A stretch of 64,000 nt of DNA from Nocardia jinanensis (GTDB lineage: Bacteria; Actinomycetota; Actinomycetes; Mycobacteriales; Mycobacteriaceae). The DNA is taken from positions 1 to 64,000 of the forward strand of contig NZ_BMMH01000027.1 of assembly GCF_014645735.1 (NCBI RefSeq), in the 5' to 3' direction. Below are positions 1-7,716 of this stretch, one piece after another (the first letter of the stretch is position 1; each line of letters opens with the position of its first letter). Position numbers and translations under genes: made by a program. Under the pieces are notes generated by a model, which saw only the letters and a list, made by a program, of their open reading frames with translations, was not told where the DNA came from and did not search any database.

Positions 1-360
1 GCCGCAGCCTGATCTCATCACCGGGACTCATCTCCCGGGCTTGACATCTTCATTGGGAAGCTCCTCGAGCGGATCGGGCCCATGGACCTATCGCATCCAA
101 TTCTGTTCTCGCTCAGCGCTATACACAAGCCTTCCAATCCGGGACACGAACCGGCATCCTCGGCGCAGACCGCCGGGATCACTGATCACGGCAGTTCCGG
201 GGATCAGTGGTCGCCACGTTCCTTCGCCTCCAGGCGTTAGCGAAGCGCCCCGGGACGAGCGCTGACAATCGGCGCGGTACGGGTCGTCGAGCTGTAGCGT
301 GGCGAAACGGCATCGCGGGGATAGCCTGAGGAAAGAAATTCCACGAGCGAGGAGTTTTCG
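1..360. other. No supported gene (window start)
   Basis: No open frame here has convincing protein character. The only clear signal is at the downstream end: a purine-rich GCGAGGAG about 8 bases before the ATG at 361, which acts as the ribosome binding site of the next gene. A short frame reading off the left edge on the minus strand from an ATG at 31 exists but is only about 10 codons long and cannot be judged. Confidence 0.5.
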
Positions 361-762
361 ATGCCGGCACCACGATGGGTCGCCCGCGCCAACCGGGCCG
401 GGCTCAACAAAGTCACCGGGTTCATCGCCCCCTGGGCCCCGGGTTGGGCTGTCGTGGTGCATCGCGGCCGGAAATCGGGTCGCGTCTTCCGCACCCCGCT
501 CTGGGCTTTCCGCCGCGCGGACGGCTACGTGATCGCGTTGACCTATGGGGCCGAATCGGACTGGGTGAAGAACGTCCTCACCGCCGACGGCTGCGAACTG
601 GAAACCCGCCGGCGGCGCTACGCGGTCGGCGCACCGCGCGTCTACCACGACGAGACCGCCGGCGCGATGCCACCGTTCATCCGGTTCGTGCTGCGCAGGG
701 TGATCAGAGCGCCGGACTTCCTCAGCGTAGAGGTGGTCCGGGAGCTCGACACCGCGCACTGA
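361..762 (+). CDS. Nitroreductase-family deazaflavin (F420)-dependent protein
   Basis: A 133-residue protein resembling the Ddn/FGR split beta-barrel family, which binds deazaflavin F420 and reduces or transfers hydride to small substrates. Visible family features are the N-terminal helix, the segment VVVHRGRKSGRVFRTPLW near residues 31-48, which is the usual GRKSGR-TPL cofactor-phosphate region, and ALTYGAESDWVKNVL near 59-73. The length is normal for the family. The ATG is preceded by GAGGAG at good spacing. It stands alone, with decayed genes downstream, so there is no operon context for its substrate. Family assignment is firm; the physiological substrate is unknown. Confidence 0.85.
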   Translation: MPAPRWVARANRAGLNKVTGFIAPWAPGWAVVVHRGRKSGRVFRTPLWAFRRADGYVIALTYGAESDWVKNVLTADGCELETRRRRYAVGAPRVYHDETAGAMPPFIRFVLRRVIRAPDFLSVEVVRELDTAH

Positions 763-863
763 CCCCACCGCGCCTCTCCACAGTGGCCGACCTACCCGGC
801 TCGGATCTACCGGCACGGGGAACACACCGGACACCGACCGTCGCGGACGCGGCCCGGGCCGGT

Positions 864-1119
864 TCAGTTCTTCCGGCCGACGGCCCGGAAGAGCACCAGC
901 TCGGTTTCCGGGAGGTCGTCACCGAACCACCCACTGCTGCAGCGGGGCCACGCCGGGGTCGGTGTTCTCGAAACCGTCCAGCATCGAGGTCACCTGTTCG
1001 CGTGATCGGTATCGGACCTGGAGCTGTTCCGCGCGTCCTCGGTGGTGCGCTCGATGATCTCCGGATGGCTGGTATCGGCGCCGTGCGTGATCGCCAGGAA
1101 GCGACCGGGTGCCACGACG
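864..1119 (-). pseudogene. C-terminal remnant of a DUF574-type SAM methyltransferase
   Basis: The minus strand carries the end of an actinobacterial SAM-dependent methyltransferase split over three frames. Around 1118-1010 it reads VVAPGRFLAITHGADTSHPE, around 1005-920 REQVTSMLDGFENTDPGVAPL, and from about 926 to the stop at 864 WFGDDLPETELVLFRAVGRKN. In order these match the usual end of the family: APG-LA-SH, R-EQV--LDGFE-DPGV-PL, then a hydrophobic end. At least two frameshifts separate the pieces and everything upstream of the APG motif is missing. It abuts the TetR remnant on the other strand with no spacer. The call is by pattern recognition of the family, so the exact subfamily is uncertain. 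Confidence 0.7.
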
Positions 1120-1320
1120 TCGCGAGCACGCTGTACCGGCACTTCCCGACCCGCGAGGATCTCCTCGCCGAGGTGTACCACCGCGAGGTGGACGAACTGG
1201 TCACCGCGGCTCCGCACCTACTGGAAACCCACCAGCCGCTGGACGCGCTGGCGGCGTGGTTCGATCGAGTGGCCGCCTACGCCCGGGTCGAACGCGATGT
1301 CTTCGCCGCCGTCGAAGATC
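1119..1320 (+). pseudogene. TetR-family regulator fragment
   Basis: The plus strand encodes VASTLYRHFPTREDLLAEVY followed by HREVDELVTAAPHLL and QPLDALAAWFDRVAAYARVE. This is the recognition helix and the first ligand-domain helices of a TetR regulator; LYRHFPTRE-LL--VY is diagnostic. The first two helices of the HTH and the whole C-terminal ligand domain are absent, and the frame is lost after about 1320. It begins exactly where the opposite-strand methyltransferase remnant ends, which suggests a single deletion joined two unrelated genes. It is not expected to be functional. Confidence 0.75.
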
Positions 1321-1513
1321 GAACAGCACGCCGTGCTCATGGCCGTAGTGTGGCCCGCGGTGCCGACACTCGTGTTCGCACCGCTGGGGCGGTGCATCGG
1401 TTCCAGCGTTTGAGCCGCTGAGGCCGGATGGGCGGCGCGGCCGGGTCCGACCCGCCGTCCATCGCGTACTCCGGTCGGCAACGAACCGCGCGGTCGCGAC
1501 GATTGTCCCTCGG

Positions 1514-2116
1514 GTGAACCGCCTCTACAGCGCCGGAACCGTCCGGCGCGTTGTCGAACGCATGATCCCGGTCGCGATACAGCTCGACGACGACGGCCGC
1601 ATCGAGCCCTACCTCTACGCCGCCGACTACGCCAGACTGCCCGATGTCACCGTGGACCGGGTCGATGAATGGTCCGCCGAATACCTGCATCTCCGTGGCC
1701 GCCACGGCGGTATCGACTACGCGGAGATCGGCGGCTCCAACAACGAGATTCCCGTCATGCGCGAAATCATCGTCTCGGTGAACCGCCACAACGAACCGAC
1801 TCTGGTCCTGTTCTTCACCGACGGCGGGTTCCGCCGAAAAGCGAAAATCGCCGCACTCATGCGGGAAGCGTCCACACTTCCCGCGTTCTGGCAGTTCATC
1901 GGCCTCGGCCACGCCGACTACGGGCTCCTGCACGATCTGGACACCATGACCGGGCGTCACGTCGACAACGCGGGTTTCTTCTCCGTCGACGATATCGACA
2001 CCCTGACCGATGCCGACCTCTACAACCGGCTTCTCCACGAGTTCCCGGACTGGCTGCGTGCGGCAGAGTCCGCCGGAATACTGCGCCGCCACTCCACCGC
2101 GACGGAATCGTGGTGA
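1514..2116 (+). CDS. vWA/TerF-like protein, C-terminal half only
   Basis: A 200-residue protein matching the second half of the von Willebrand A domain found in TerF-like tellurium/stress-resistance proteins. The visible segments are LYSAGTVRRVVERMIPVA at the start, FFTDGG near residue 99, FWQFIGLGHADYGLLHDLD near 124-142, and the characteristic VDNAGFF-VDDIDTLTDADLYNRLL-EFPDWL end. In intact relatives LYSSGTVQRVVER directly follows the metal-binding DxSGSM strand. Here that strand and everything before it are missing, and translation would start from a GTG with no clear Shine-Dalgarno sequence. It therefore looks like a 5-prime-deleted gene, although the remaining frame is intact over 600 bases. 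Without the MIDAS residues, metal binding is unlikely. Confidence 0.65.
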   Translation: MNRLYSAGTVRRVVERMIPVAIQLDDDGRIEPYLYAADYARLPDVTVDRVDEWSAEYLHLRGRHGGIDYAEIGGSNNEIPVMREIIVSVNRHNEPTLVLFFTDGGFRRKAKIAALMREASTLPAFWQFIGLGHADYGLLHDLDTMTGRHVDNAGFFSVDDIDTLTDADLYNRLLHEFPDWLRAAESAGILRRHSTATESW

Positions 2117-2320
2117 GCACTGCGTCACGGTGCGGACGCCCACCGAAGCGATGCGATCGCCCGCGCCCAGTGGGCGGGGCGGCCGCGAGTCCGGTAGCGG
2201 CCGCTGCTCGGTCCCTGGCCTACCTTCCATCCAGCCGGGCCCGACCGCGCTCGAAGCCGAATGTCCGGGGGTGCACTGCATATGAGAGCTCGGCCGCCCC
2301 CACCGGTACGCTTGCTCCGC

Positions 2321-2968
2321 TCACCCGTTCTCGAGCGGAATACCGTTATCGCGGAGCCAGGCGGCGATCTGCTCGATCACTGCGCGCGCGGGCGCCGGCC
2401 GCAGCATGGACGGCGTCATGAACAGGTAACGCTGGAAGGTGACGCCCTGTGCGTTTTCGGCCACGGGGTCGGCGCCTGCCTGTAACAGGTCGAGGACGGT
2501 GGTGTGCTCGTCGAGCTCCGCGGCGACGTGCAGGGGGGTCTCGCCGCAGCGATCGGCGATATTCGGGTTCGCGGCAGCGGCCAAGAGGGCGCGAGCATTC
2601 GAATGCCGTTGGTGGAGTACCGCCTCGAGTAGTGGCGTGCGACCGGTATGCGGGTTGATCGCATCGGGGTCCACCTGCCGTCCGAGCAGTATCGTCAGGC
2701 ACGCGGGATCGTCGGCCATCGCCGCACAGTGCAGTGGGGTGTCGCCGTCGTCGTCGGGGCGCAGTGGATCGGCGCCGGCGTCGAGCAGTGCGCCGCAGGC
2801 GCTGTCGGCTCCATTGAGAACCGCCCAATGCAGCAGCGTGATCCCCTCCGCACCGGCGGCATCCGGCTCGATACGGAGCGTGAGCAGCCGGGCCAGGTGT
2901 GCGTCGTCACGAGCCGCGATCGCCGCGGCAGCGTCCTGGTCGGCAGTTCCGTCGAACGGTGTCGCCAT
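2321..2968 (-). CDS. Ankyrin-repeat protein
   Basis: A 215-residue cytosolic protein made almost entirely of ankyrin repeats. Repeats can be read as GITLLHWAVLNGADSACGAL (about residues 39-58), GDTPLHCAAMADDPACLTIL, GRTPLLEAVLHQRHSNARAL and GETPLHVAAELDEHTTVLDL, with the usual G-TPLH-A pattern and 33-residue spacing. There is no signal peptide, transmembrane segment or catalytic domain, so it is most likely a protein-protein interaction module. The preceding 17 residues include an Asp/Ala-rich helix. It lies upstream of the lipase-like gene on the same strand order (lipase then ankyrin, 38 bases apart), so the two may be cotranscribed. Its partner is unknown. Confidence 0.85.
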   Translation of the reverse strand: MATPFDGTADQDAAAAIAARDDAHLARLLTLRIEPDAAGAEGITLLHWAVLNGADSACGALLDAGADPLRPDDDGDTPLHCAAMADDPACLTILLGRQVDPDAINPHTGRTPLLEAVLHQRHSNARALLAAAANPNIADRCGETPLHVAAELDEHTTVLDLLQAGADPVAENAQGVTFQRYLFMTPSMLRPAPARAVIEQIAAWLRDNGIPLENG

Positions 2969-3006
2969 CGCCCGGGTGTTCCCTTCATCCGGAATTGTTC
3001 GAGTCC

Positions 3007-4281
3007 TCAGCTACCCGGCGGACCGGACCAGGGTCGCGCCTGGTCCAAGGCCAGCTGGACGCCCGGCAATTCGTGTAGATCGATCGCGCGGGACAACCGC
3101 CCGCCACCGTATTCGGCCGGGAACGGGTCGGGCAGATCTATTCTCGCGCCGAGCGCGGGCGCCACCTTGGCGAGCCCACCCGCAATGCCGGTGGCGCCCG
3201 CTGCACCGCCCATCGCCGCACCGACGAAACCGCCGACGGAACGTCCGGCCACAACCCCGGCTATCCGGCCTGTCTGACCGCCGATCGCAGTGCCGACCGC
3301 GCCGCCGAGCGAGGACCCCACGAGACCGCCGGCGACCCCGCCGATCACCGAACGGTGCACGCGGTGCGCCTCCTGTATTGCCGTCAACGGATCTCCGGCG
3401 ACCATATAGGCGCGCACATTACCCGCCGCCGCGTAGTCCCTCGCGGCCACGGGTTCGAGGCCCAGCCCACGGATCGTCTGATCGGACAGGCCCACACCGT
3501 TGAATGTCACCGCCGGCGCACCCGATTTGAGCGCCGCAGTCGTCGCCAGACCGCCCCCGAGCGAATGACCGGTGATCACCAGGTCATCGCCGAAAGCGAC
3601 GCGAGCCAGCTTGCCGAGGCGCCCGGCCATGACGTACTGGCGCGCCGGTAGTCCCATGCCCTGAGCAAAATTGGTCTGCCAACTTCGCAGGCTGGTTCGG
3701 TAGGTACCCGCGAATGCCAGCACGTACCGTCCGTCATCAGCTCGGTATATGGCGCTGGTGAGACCGCTGCGTGCATCGTTCAGCGCGCCCGGGGGTATCC
3801 CGACACTCTCCAACTCCCTACTCTCGAGCCGGACGAATCCGTCGATACGATGGCCGGGCCGGGCCGGGAGGTACACATCATCGGCAAGCTTGGCCAGTGA
3901 CCGATCGATCTGTTGTGCCGCAGTCGAACGCGTACTCGCCGCGAAGGTTTTCCCGCCGCTGCGCCGACGATCGGCACCCCCACCGCGGTGATCGGGTCGC
4001 CGGATGACACTTACACCTTCGATCTCCTTCTTGCCCCGGCGAGCGGCGTTTTCGACTTCGTCGGCCCCTCTCCGCAGCGTTCCGACCATCGTGCGCATCC
4101 GCCCATCCGTGTCCCGGATCGCCCGCTGGGCCGCATGAGCCAGATTACGACCGGCCAGCTGGGCGAGGCGCCGCGCCGGAGATGTCACTGTGGTGACGCT
4201 ATCCCAAAGTAGGAGGCCATGAGGTGAATGTATGCGGGCCGACCGAATTGTGATCCCGGCGAGAAGAAACCTTCGCCCCAC
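3007..4281 (-). CDS. Class-3 lipase-like (Lipase_3) alpha/beta hydrolase with glycine-zipper tail
   Basis: A protein of up to 424 residues. The centre carries the hydrolase: RYVLAFAGTYRTSLRSWQTN (oxyanion strand) and DDLVITGHSLGGGLATTAAL with the nucleophile serine in GHSLGG near residue 240. This is the Lipase_3/DUF2974 layout. Residues about 315-380 form a long glycine-zipper stretch (GGVAGGLVGSSLGG and similar), a membrane-inserting pattern common in effectors and surface proteins. The first 110 residues are Arg/Lys-rich and low in complexity. The GTG start at 4281 lacks a clear ribosome site; a GTG at 4188 or a later Met are alternatives. No secretion signal is visible. The lipase fold is secure; whether it is a housekeeping lipase or a secreted effector is open. 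Confidence 0.75.
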   Translation of the reverse strand: MGRRFLLAGITIRSARIHSPHGLLLWDSVTTVTSPARRLAQLAGRNLAHAAQRAIRDTDGRMRTMVGTLRRGADEVENAARRGKKEIEGVSVIRRPDHRGGGADRRRSGGKTFAASTRSTAAQQIDRSLAKLADDVYLPARPGHRIDGFVRLESRELESVGIPPGALNDARSGLTSAIYRADDGRYVLAFAGTYRTSLRSWQTNFAQGMGLPARQYVMAGRLGKLARVAFGDDLVITGHSLGGGLATTAALKSGAPAVTFNGVGLSDQTIRGLGLEPVAARDYAAAGNVRAYMVAGDPLTAIQEAHRVHRSVIGGVAGGLVGSSLGGAVGTAIGGQTGRIAGVVAGRSVGGFVGAAMGGAAGATGIAGGLAKVAPALGARIDLPDPFPAEYGGGRLSRAIDLHELPGVQLALDQARPWSGPPGS

Positions 4282-4663
4282 GGCGTTCGACGTCGGAGGC
4301 GGCGGCCCGCTGCTGTCGTCTGATCACCCGGCAGCCGTATACCGCCGCTAGATGCCCGGCCTCAGCGCACGTGCCACCGTACCGATCCTGCGTTCGCTCA
4401 TGTGATCCGAGAGGTGGGCCGGCCCCGCCCAGGGCATCTCCGAACGGGATACCGCAGTTGGCGGGGTCGACGGGATCGATCGGCGATCGCCTCGACAGCG
4501 GCATGGCCGCAAGTTCCGCAGGCGCTGGACAGTCGGAACCAGTCGCCGGGCCACCACCGAGAGCCGGCCGACGTGCGACTACGCCGAAGCGCGGTTCGCC
4601 CACGGACGAAGCTGCGGGTGAGGGCGGCTACGGTGGCTGGACCGATGTGGACAGGAGTCGTTC
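4282..4663. other. Intergenic region between divergent lipase and pucR-like genes
   Basis: 382 bases with no convincing gene on either strand. It should contain the promoters of the minus-strand lipase and the plus-strand PucR regulator. AGGAG at about 4652-4656 is the ribosome binding site of the latter. I see no strong palindrome. Confidence 0.5.
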
Positions 4664-6199
4664 ATGGTGCGGTTGGACCATCTCGTGAACGTGCTGGGCG
4701 GGTACGGAGTGCGGTTGCGCTACTGCCCGGTGTCACGAGCGACTGTGATCCGCAGCGTCGCGATGTACGACGCGACCGGGTCGGAGGACGCTACCGGCGA
4801 TATCTTCCTCGCCGTAGGCGCCGGCTCCGTGCGCGAAGCGGTGGCCGGGGCGCGGGCCGCGAAAGCCGTCGCCGTGCTCGTCCGTGGCGGCGCCGATGCC
4901 GAACGAGAAGCGGCCGGGATCGGGCCCGGCGACGGGGTCGCGGTGTTGGTGGTCGATCCCGCGGTGTCGTGGAGTCAGGTCACCGGCGTGGTGTTCGGTT
5001 TGGTCCTGGAGGGTCGGGAAACGGCGTCCGGACGCGGTCCGACGGATCTTTTCGCATTGGCCGACAGCTTGGCGGCCGCGGTCGACGGCGCAGTGGCCAT
5101 CGAGGATCCCGTGTTCCGCGTGATGGCTCATTCCACCCCGCAGCGGGGAGCCGACCGAGCACTGTCGGAGACGGTGCTGCGCCGGCAGCTGCCCGCGACC
5201 TTGCGGACCCTTTTCGATTCGCGTGGCGTCTACGCACATCTGGCAAGTTCCGACGAGCCGTTGTTCGTCGATCCGGATACAGAGCACGGGCTCGACGGGC
5301 GAATGGTGATCGCCGTGCGCGTGGGCCGGGAACTGCTCGGGTCGGTATGGGTGACCTGCGCAGCGCCGTTGACGGGCGTACGGCGGACCGCGTTGGCCGA
5401 CGGCGCGCGGACGGTGGCCCTGCATCTACTGCGATCCCGGGCGAGCGCGGATCTGGAGCGTCAGGTGGAATCCGAGCTGGTGATCCGGCTGCTGGAGGGC
5501 AGCCCGGATGCCGCGACCGTGGTCGGCCGGCTCGGGTTGGGGTCGGCACCGTTACGAGTGGTCGCGGTGCGCGCCCAGATCGCCACGGAACGACACGCCG
5601 GCCTACTCCTGGCCTTCGAGCAGGCGACCCAAGGTTTCGGCTGGTCGCGCCCGGGGCGCAGCGCGCTGTCGGACAACACCGTCTACACGATCCTGCCCGG
5701 CGAGCAGGTTCGCACCGCCCGGGATTGGGTAGCGGCGCTGCGGGCGGCGCTACCCACCCGGGTGACGGTATCGGCCGGTATCGGTGGACCCGCGACAGCG
5801 ACCGATCTGCCCGCCTCCAGGCAGGAAGCAGACGAGTGCCTGGCGCTGCGCGAACAAGGAACAACGGATATCCCGTCTCCGGCCTACGACGAATCCTGGA
5901 GTGAGATCCTGCTGCAACGATTGCGGGCGGCGGCGCGGGCCGGGCGGATACCGGCGCGCGGGCCGGTCGCCGAATTGCGCCGATACGACAGCGAGCACGC
6001 CACGGACTACGTCGCGACGCTGCGCGCATGGCTCGACGCACAAGGCGACCCGGTCGATGCCGCCGCCCGGCTCGGTGTCCATCCCAACACCGTGCGTAAT
6101 CGGTTGCGGAAGATGCGCGACCTGACCGTTCTCGCACTCGACGACCCCCGTACTCGACTGGCCATGACGATCGATCTGGCTGCCTTCGAGAACGACTGA
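4664..6199 (+). CDS. PucR/CdaR-family transcriptional regulator
   Basis: A 511-residue regulator. Residues 1-110 resemble the PucR N-terminal sensory domain. The middle (about 125-260) is GAF-like, with AVAIEDPVFRVMAHS and LFVDPDTEHGLDGRMVIAVRVG. The GGDEF-like CdaR segment lies around 290-390, and the C-terminal HTH_30 reads DPVDAAARLGVHPNTVRNRLRKM followed by LDDPRTRLAMTIDLAAF. That C-terminus is diagnostic of the family, whose members activate purine, glycan or amino-acid catabolic genes in response to a metabolite. The ATG has AGGAG seven bases upstream. It is monocistronic, with a lipase-like gene diverging and a Gre-like gene 340 bases downstream, so its regulon is not evident from context. 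Confidence 0.9.
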   Translation: MVRLDHLVNVLGGYGVRLRYCPVSRATVIRSVAMYDATGSEDATGDIFLAVGAGSVREAVAGARAAKAVAVLVRGGADAEREAAGIGPGDGVAVLVVDPAVSWSQVTGVVFGLVLEGRETASGRGPTDLFALADSLAAAVDGAVAIEDPVFRVMAHSTPQRGADRALSETVLRRQLPATLRTLFDSRGVYAHLASSDEPLFVDPDTEHGLDGRMVIAVRVGRELLGSVWVTCAAPLTGVRRTALADGARTVALHLLRSRASADLERQVESELVIRLLEGSPDAATVVGRLGLGSAPLRVVAVRAQIATERHAGLLLAFEQATQGFGWSRPGRSALSDNTVYTILPGEQVRTARDWVAALRAALPTRVTVSAGIGGPATATDLPASRQEADECLALREQGTTDIPSPAYDESWSEILLQRLRAAARAGRIPARGPVAELRRYDSEHATDYVATLRAWLDAQGDPVDAAARLGVHPNTVRNRLRKMRDLTVLALDDPRTRLAMTIDLAAFEND

Positions 6200-6458
6200 T
6201 CCGGGTGTTGTGGCAACCGAACAACGCGGACGGTCGGAACTGTGACGAACGGACAGGCGTACTGCCGTCGCCCGAGTCATCATGGCTGTGACAGCGCATC
6301 GTCGGACAGTGGAGGTGAGCATGGCGCGCGCAACGAGTCGGCTCGACCGCGAACGCGCAGGCCGGTTTCGGGTGGAGAGCCCGGCATCCGGCTGAGTCCT
6401 CGACTATTTCCCCCATCCGTGGAGTCGGTGTCGTCAGTTCCCGGCTCCACGGAGTTCC

Positions 6459-6502
6459 GCCGTCGGGGCGGCGCTCCTCCCTCCCTCCGCCGCCCCGACG
6501 GC
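6459..6502 (+). promoter_or_regulatory. Strong 15-bp hairpin in the leader of the Gre-like gene
   Basis: The arms 6459-6473 and 6488-6502 are perfectly complementary over 15 base pairs, almost all G-C, around a 14-base pyrimidine-only loop (CTCCTCCCTCCCTC). The 3-prime arm ends 36 bases before the ATG of the Gre-like gene. No U-tract follows. It could be a factor-independent pause/terminator for the leader, or the end of pucR-side transcription 260 bases away. Position next to a transcript-cleavage factor makes attenuation attractive, but this is inference. Confidence 0.7.
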
Positions 6503-6538
6503 CGACCTCACTTTCCCGATCGATCCTGTAGGACGTAA

Positions 6539-7015
6539 ATGACCACGAGCTCCCCCATCTGGCTGACACCGGATGCCCACGATCAGCTCCGGACCGAGCT
6601 GGCCGACCTGCTCGCCGCCGATACCACCGGTCGTGCCGAGAACTCCGACCCCGATGATCGGGTCACCGCCCGACACCAGCGCCTGGCGCGGATCACGCAT
6701 ATCCGGGACCTGTTGAGCAACGCCGTCGTCGGGCAGGATCCACCCGACGACGGGATCGCGGAGCCCGGCATGGTGCTCACCGTGGGCTACGACGGCACCG
6801 ACGACACCGAAACATTCCTGCTCGGCAGCCGCGACGGGGAACAGGGCGATCTCGAGGTCTACTCGCCGGACTCGCCACTCGGCGCCGCGCTCACCGGAGC
6901 ACGGCGCGGGGAACAGCGCACCTACCGCATACCCAACGGCACCGAAATCCGGGTAACGCTGCTCGAGGCCGTCCCCTATGGCCGCACCGTCGCCGGTGTT
7001 CCCCCCGGCGCCTGA
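6539..7015 (+). CDS. GreA/GreB-family transcription elongation factor-like protein
   Basis: A 158-residue protein with the two-part Gre layout. The short N-terminal helical hairpin contains TPDAHDQLRTELADLLA and ends near residue 65 (ITHIRDLL). The C-terminal FKBP-like domain (about 78-155) reads EPGMVLTVGYDGTDDTETFLLGSR, then YSPDSPLGAALTGARRGEQRTYRIPNG. The SP-LG-AL-GA--GE- stretch is the family hallmark that contacts RNA polymerase. Such factors enter the secondary channel and either stimulate cleavage of backtracked RNA or, in actinobacterial variants such as Rv3788-type proteins, inhibit transcription. The hairpin is shorter than in canonical GreA. Its stop codon overlaps the next ATG by one base. 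Confidence 0.85.
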   Translation: MTTSSPIWLTPDAHDQLRTELADLLAADTTGRAENSDPDDRVTARHQRLARITHIRDLLSNAVVGQDPPDDGIAEPGMVLTVGYDGTDDTETFLLGSRDGEQGDLEVYSPDSPLGAALTGARRGEQRTYRIPNGTEIRVTLLEAVPYGRTVAGVPPGA

Positions 7016-7533
7016 TGACCACGGGCGAGCGGTCGAGCTCGAGGACGCGCACGTCCACGACCGAGATCACCCTTCTACAGATCGATTCTCCGGTGATCGT
7101 CCGGGACGATCGGACGATCGCGCTGCCGATCCACTCGTGGCTGTCCGCAGGATTCTGGGATCTCTTCGGTCTTCCCCGGGCCGACCGGGCACTGGCCGCG
7201 CTCTCGTTCGGCACCGAGAGTGCGCCGCGCACCTATCTGGCCCGGCGCTCCGCTCACCCCACCACGTGGAAGGAAGAGCCACTGGCGGTGGATGTTCCCA
7301 CGACGATAGGCCCCGGACCGGGAAGGCTGGAGATATCCGGTCCGATGACCCGTAGACGACGTCGCCTGGTCGAACGCACCACGCTGGTGATCGCCCTTGC
7401 CGCACCTGTCGGCTATCGCCCGCACCAGGCCCTCCCGGACCACATGTGGGAGGAAGACCGATGGCACACGACTGTCCTGGTACCCGGGGCTCGGCCCGTG
7501 TCGCACCCGGCGCCGTTCAGGAAATACCGGTAA
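7015..7533 (+). CDS. Hypothetical protein translationally coupled to the Gre-like gene
   Basis: A 172-residue protein of no family I recognise. It starts inside the stop codon of the Gre-like gene (TGATG), which implies coupled translation and argues for it being real. The N-terminus is Ser/Thr/Arg-rich, followed by a beta-rich stretch (EITLLQIDSPVIVRDDRTIALPI) and an aromatic helix around HSWLSAGFWDLFGLPRADRA. An Arg cluster (TRRRRRLVERTT) precedes a short hydrophobic strand (LVIALAAPVGY). There is no signal peptide or clear transmembrane helix. Codon bias agrees with the neighbours but is not decisive. Confidence 0.55.
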   Translation: MTTGERSSSRTRTSTTEITLLQIDSPVIVRDDRTIALPIHSWLSAGFWDLFGLPRADRALAALSFGTESAPRTYLARRSAHPTTWKEEPLAVDVPTTIGPGPGRLEISGPMTRRRRRLVERTTLVIALAAPVGYRPHQALPDHMWEEDRWHTTVLVPGARPVSHPAPFRKYR

Positions 7534-7716
7534 TGCGTTCCTGCCGCCACCCTTTCCGCGAATCGAGCGTGCGGGTGTAACCGCCGGCTCGACAACGGCC
7601 ATCCTGCGGCGGCATCGAAGTTCGCCGATATCAACATCTTCCGCGTCCGGATGGTGTCAAATTCCACTGATCGACGGTGTTTCCGATGACCGATGCAACC
7701 AGTCAGGGGTGCCCTC

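Noticed and set aside
1..31. Minus-strand ATG frame reading off the left edge
   Set aside because: Only ten codons are visible and its purine stretch directly abuts the ATG, too close for a ribosome site.
88..834. Long minus-strand open frame opposite the F420-family gene
   Set aside because: It is a shadow frame: the plus strand gives a clear family match and a ribosome site, while this translation is Arg/Gly/Pro-rich with no family pattern.
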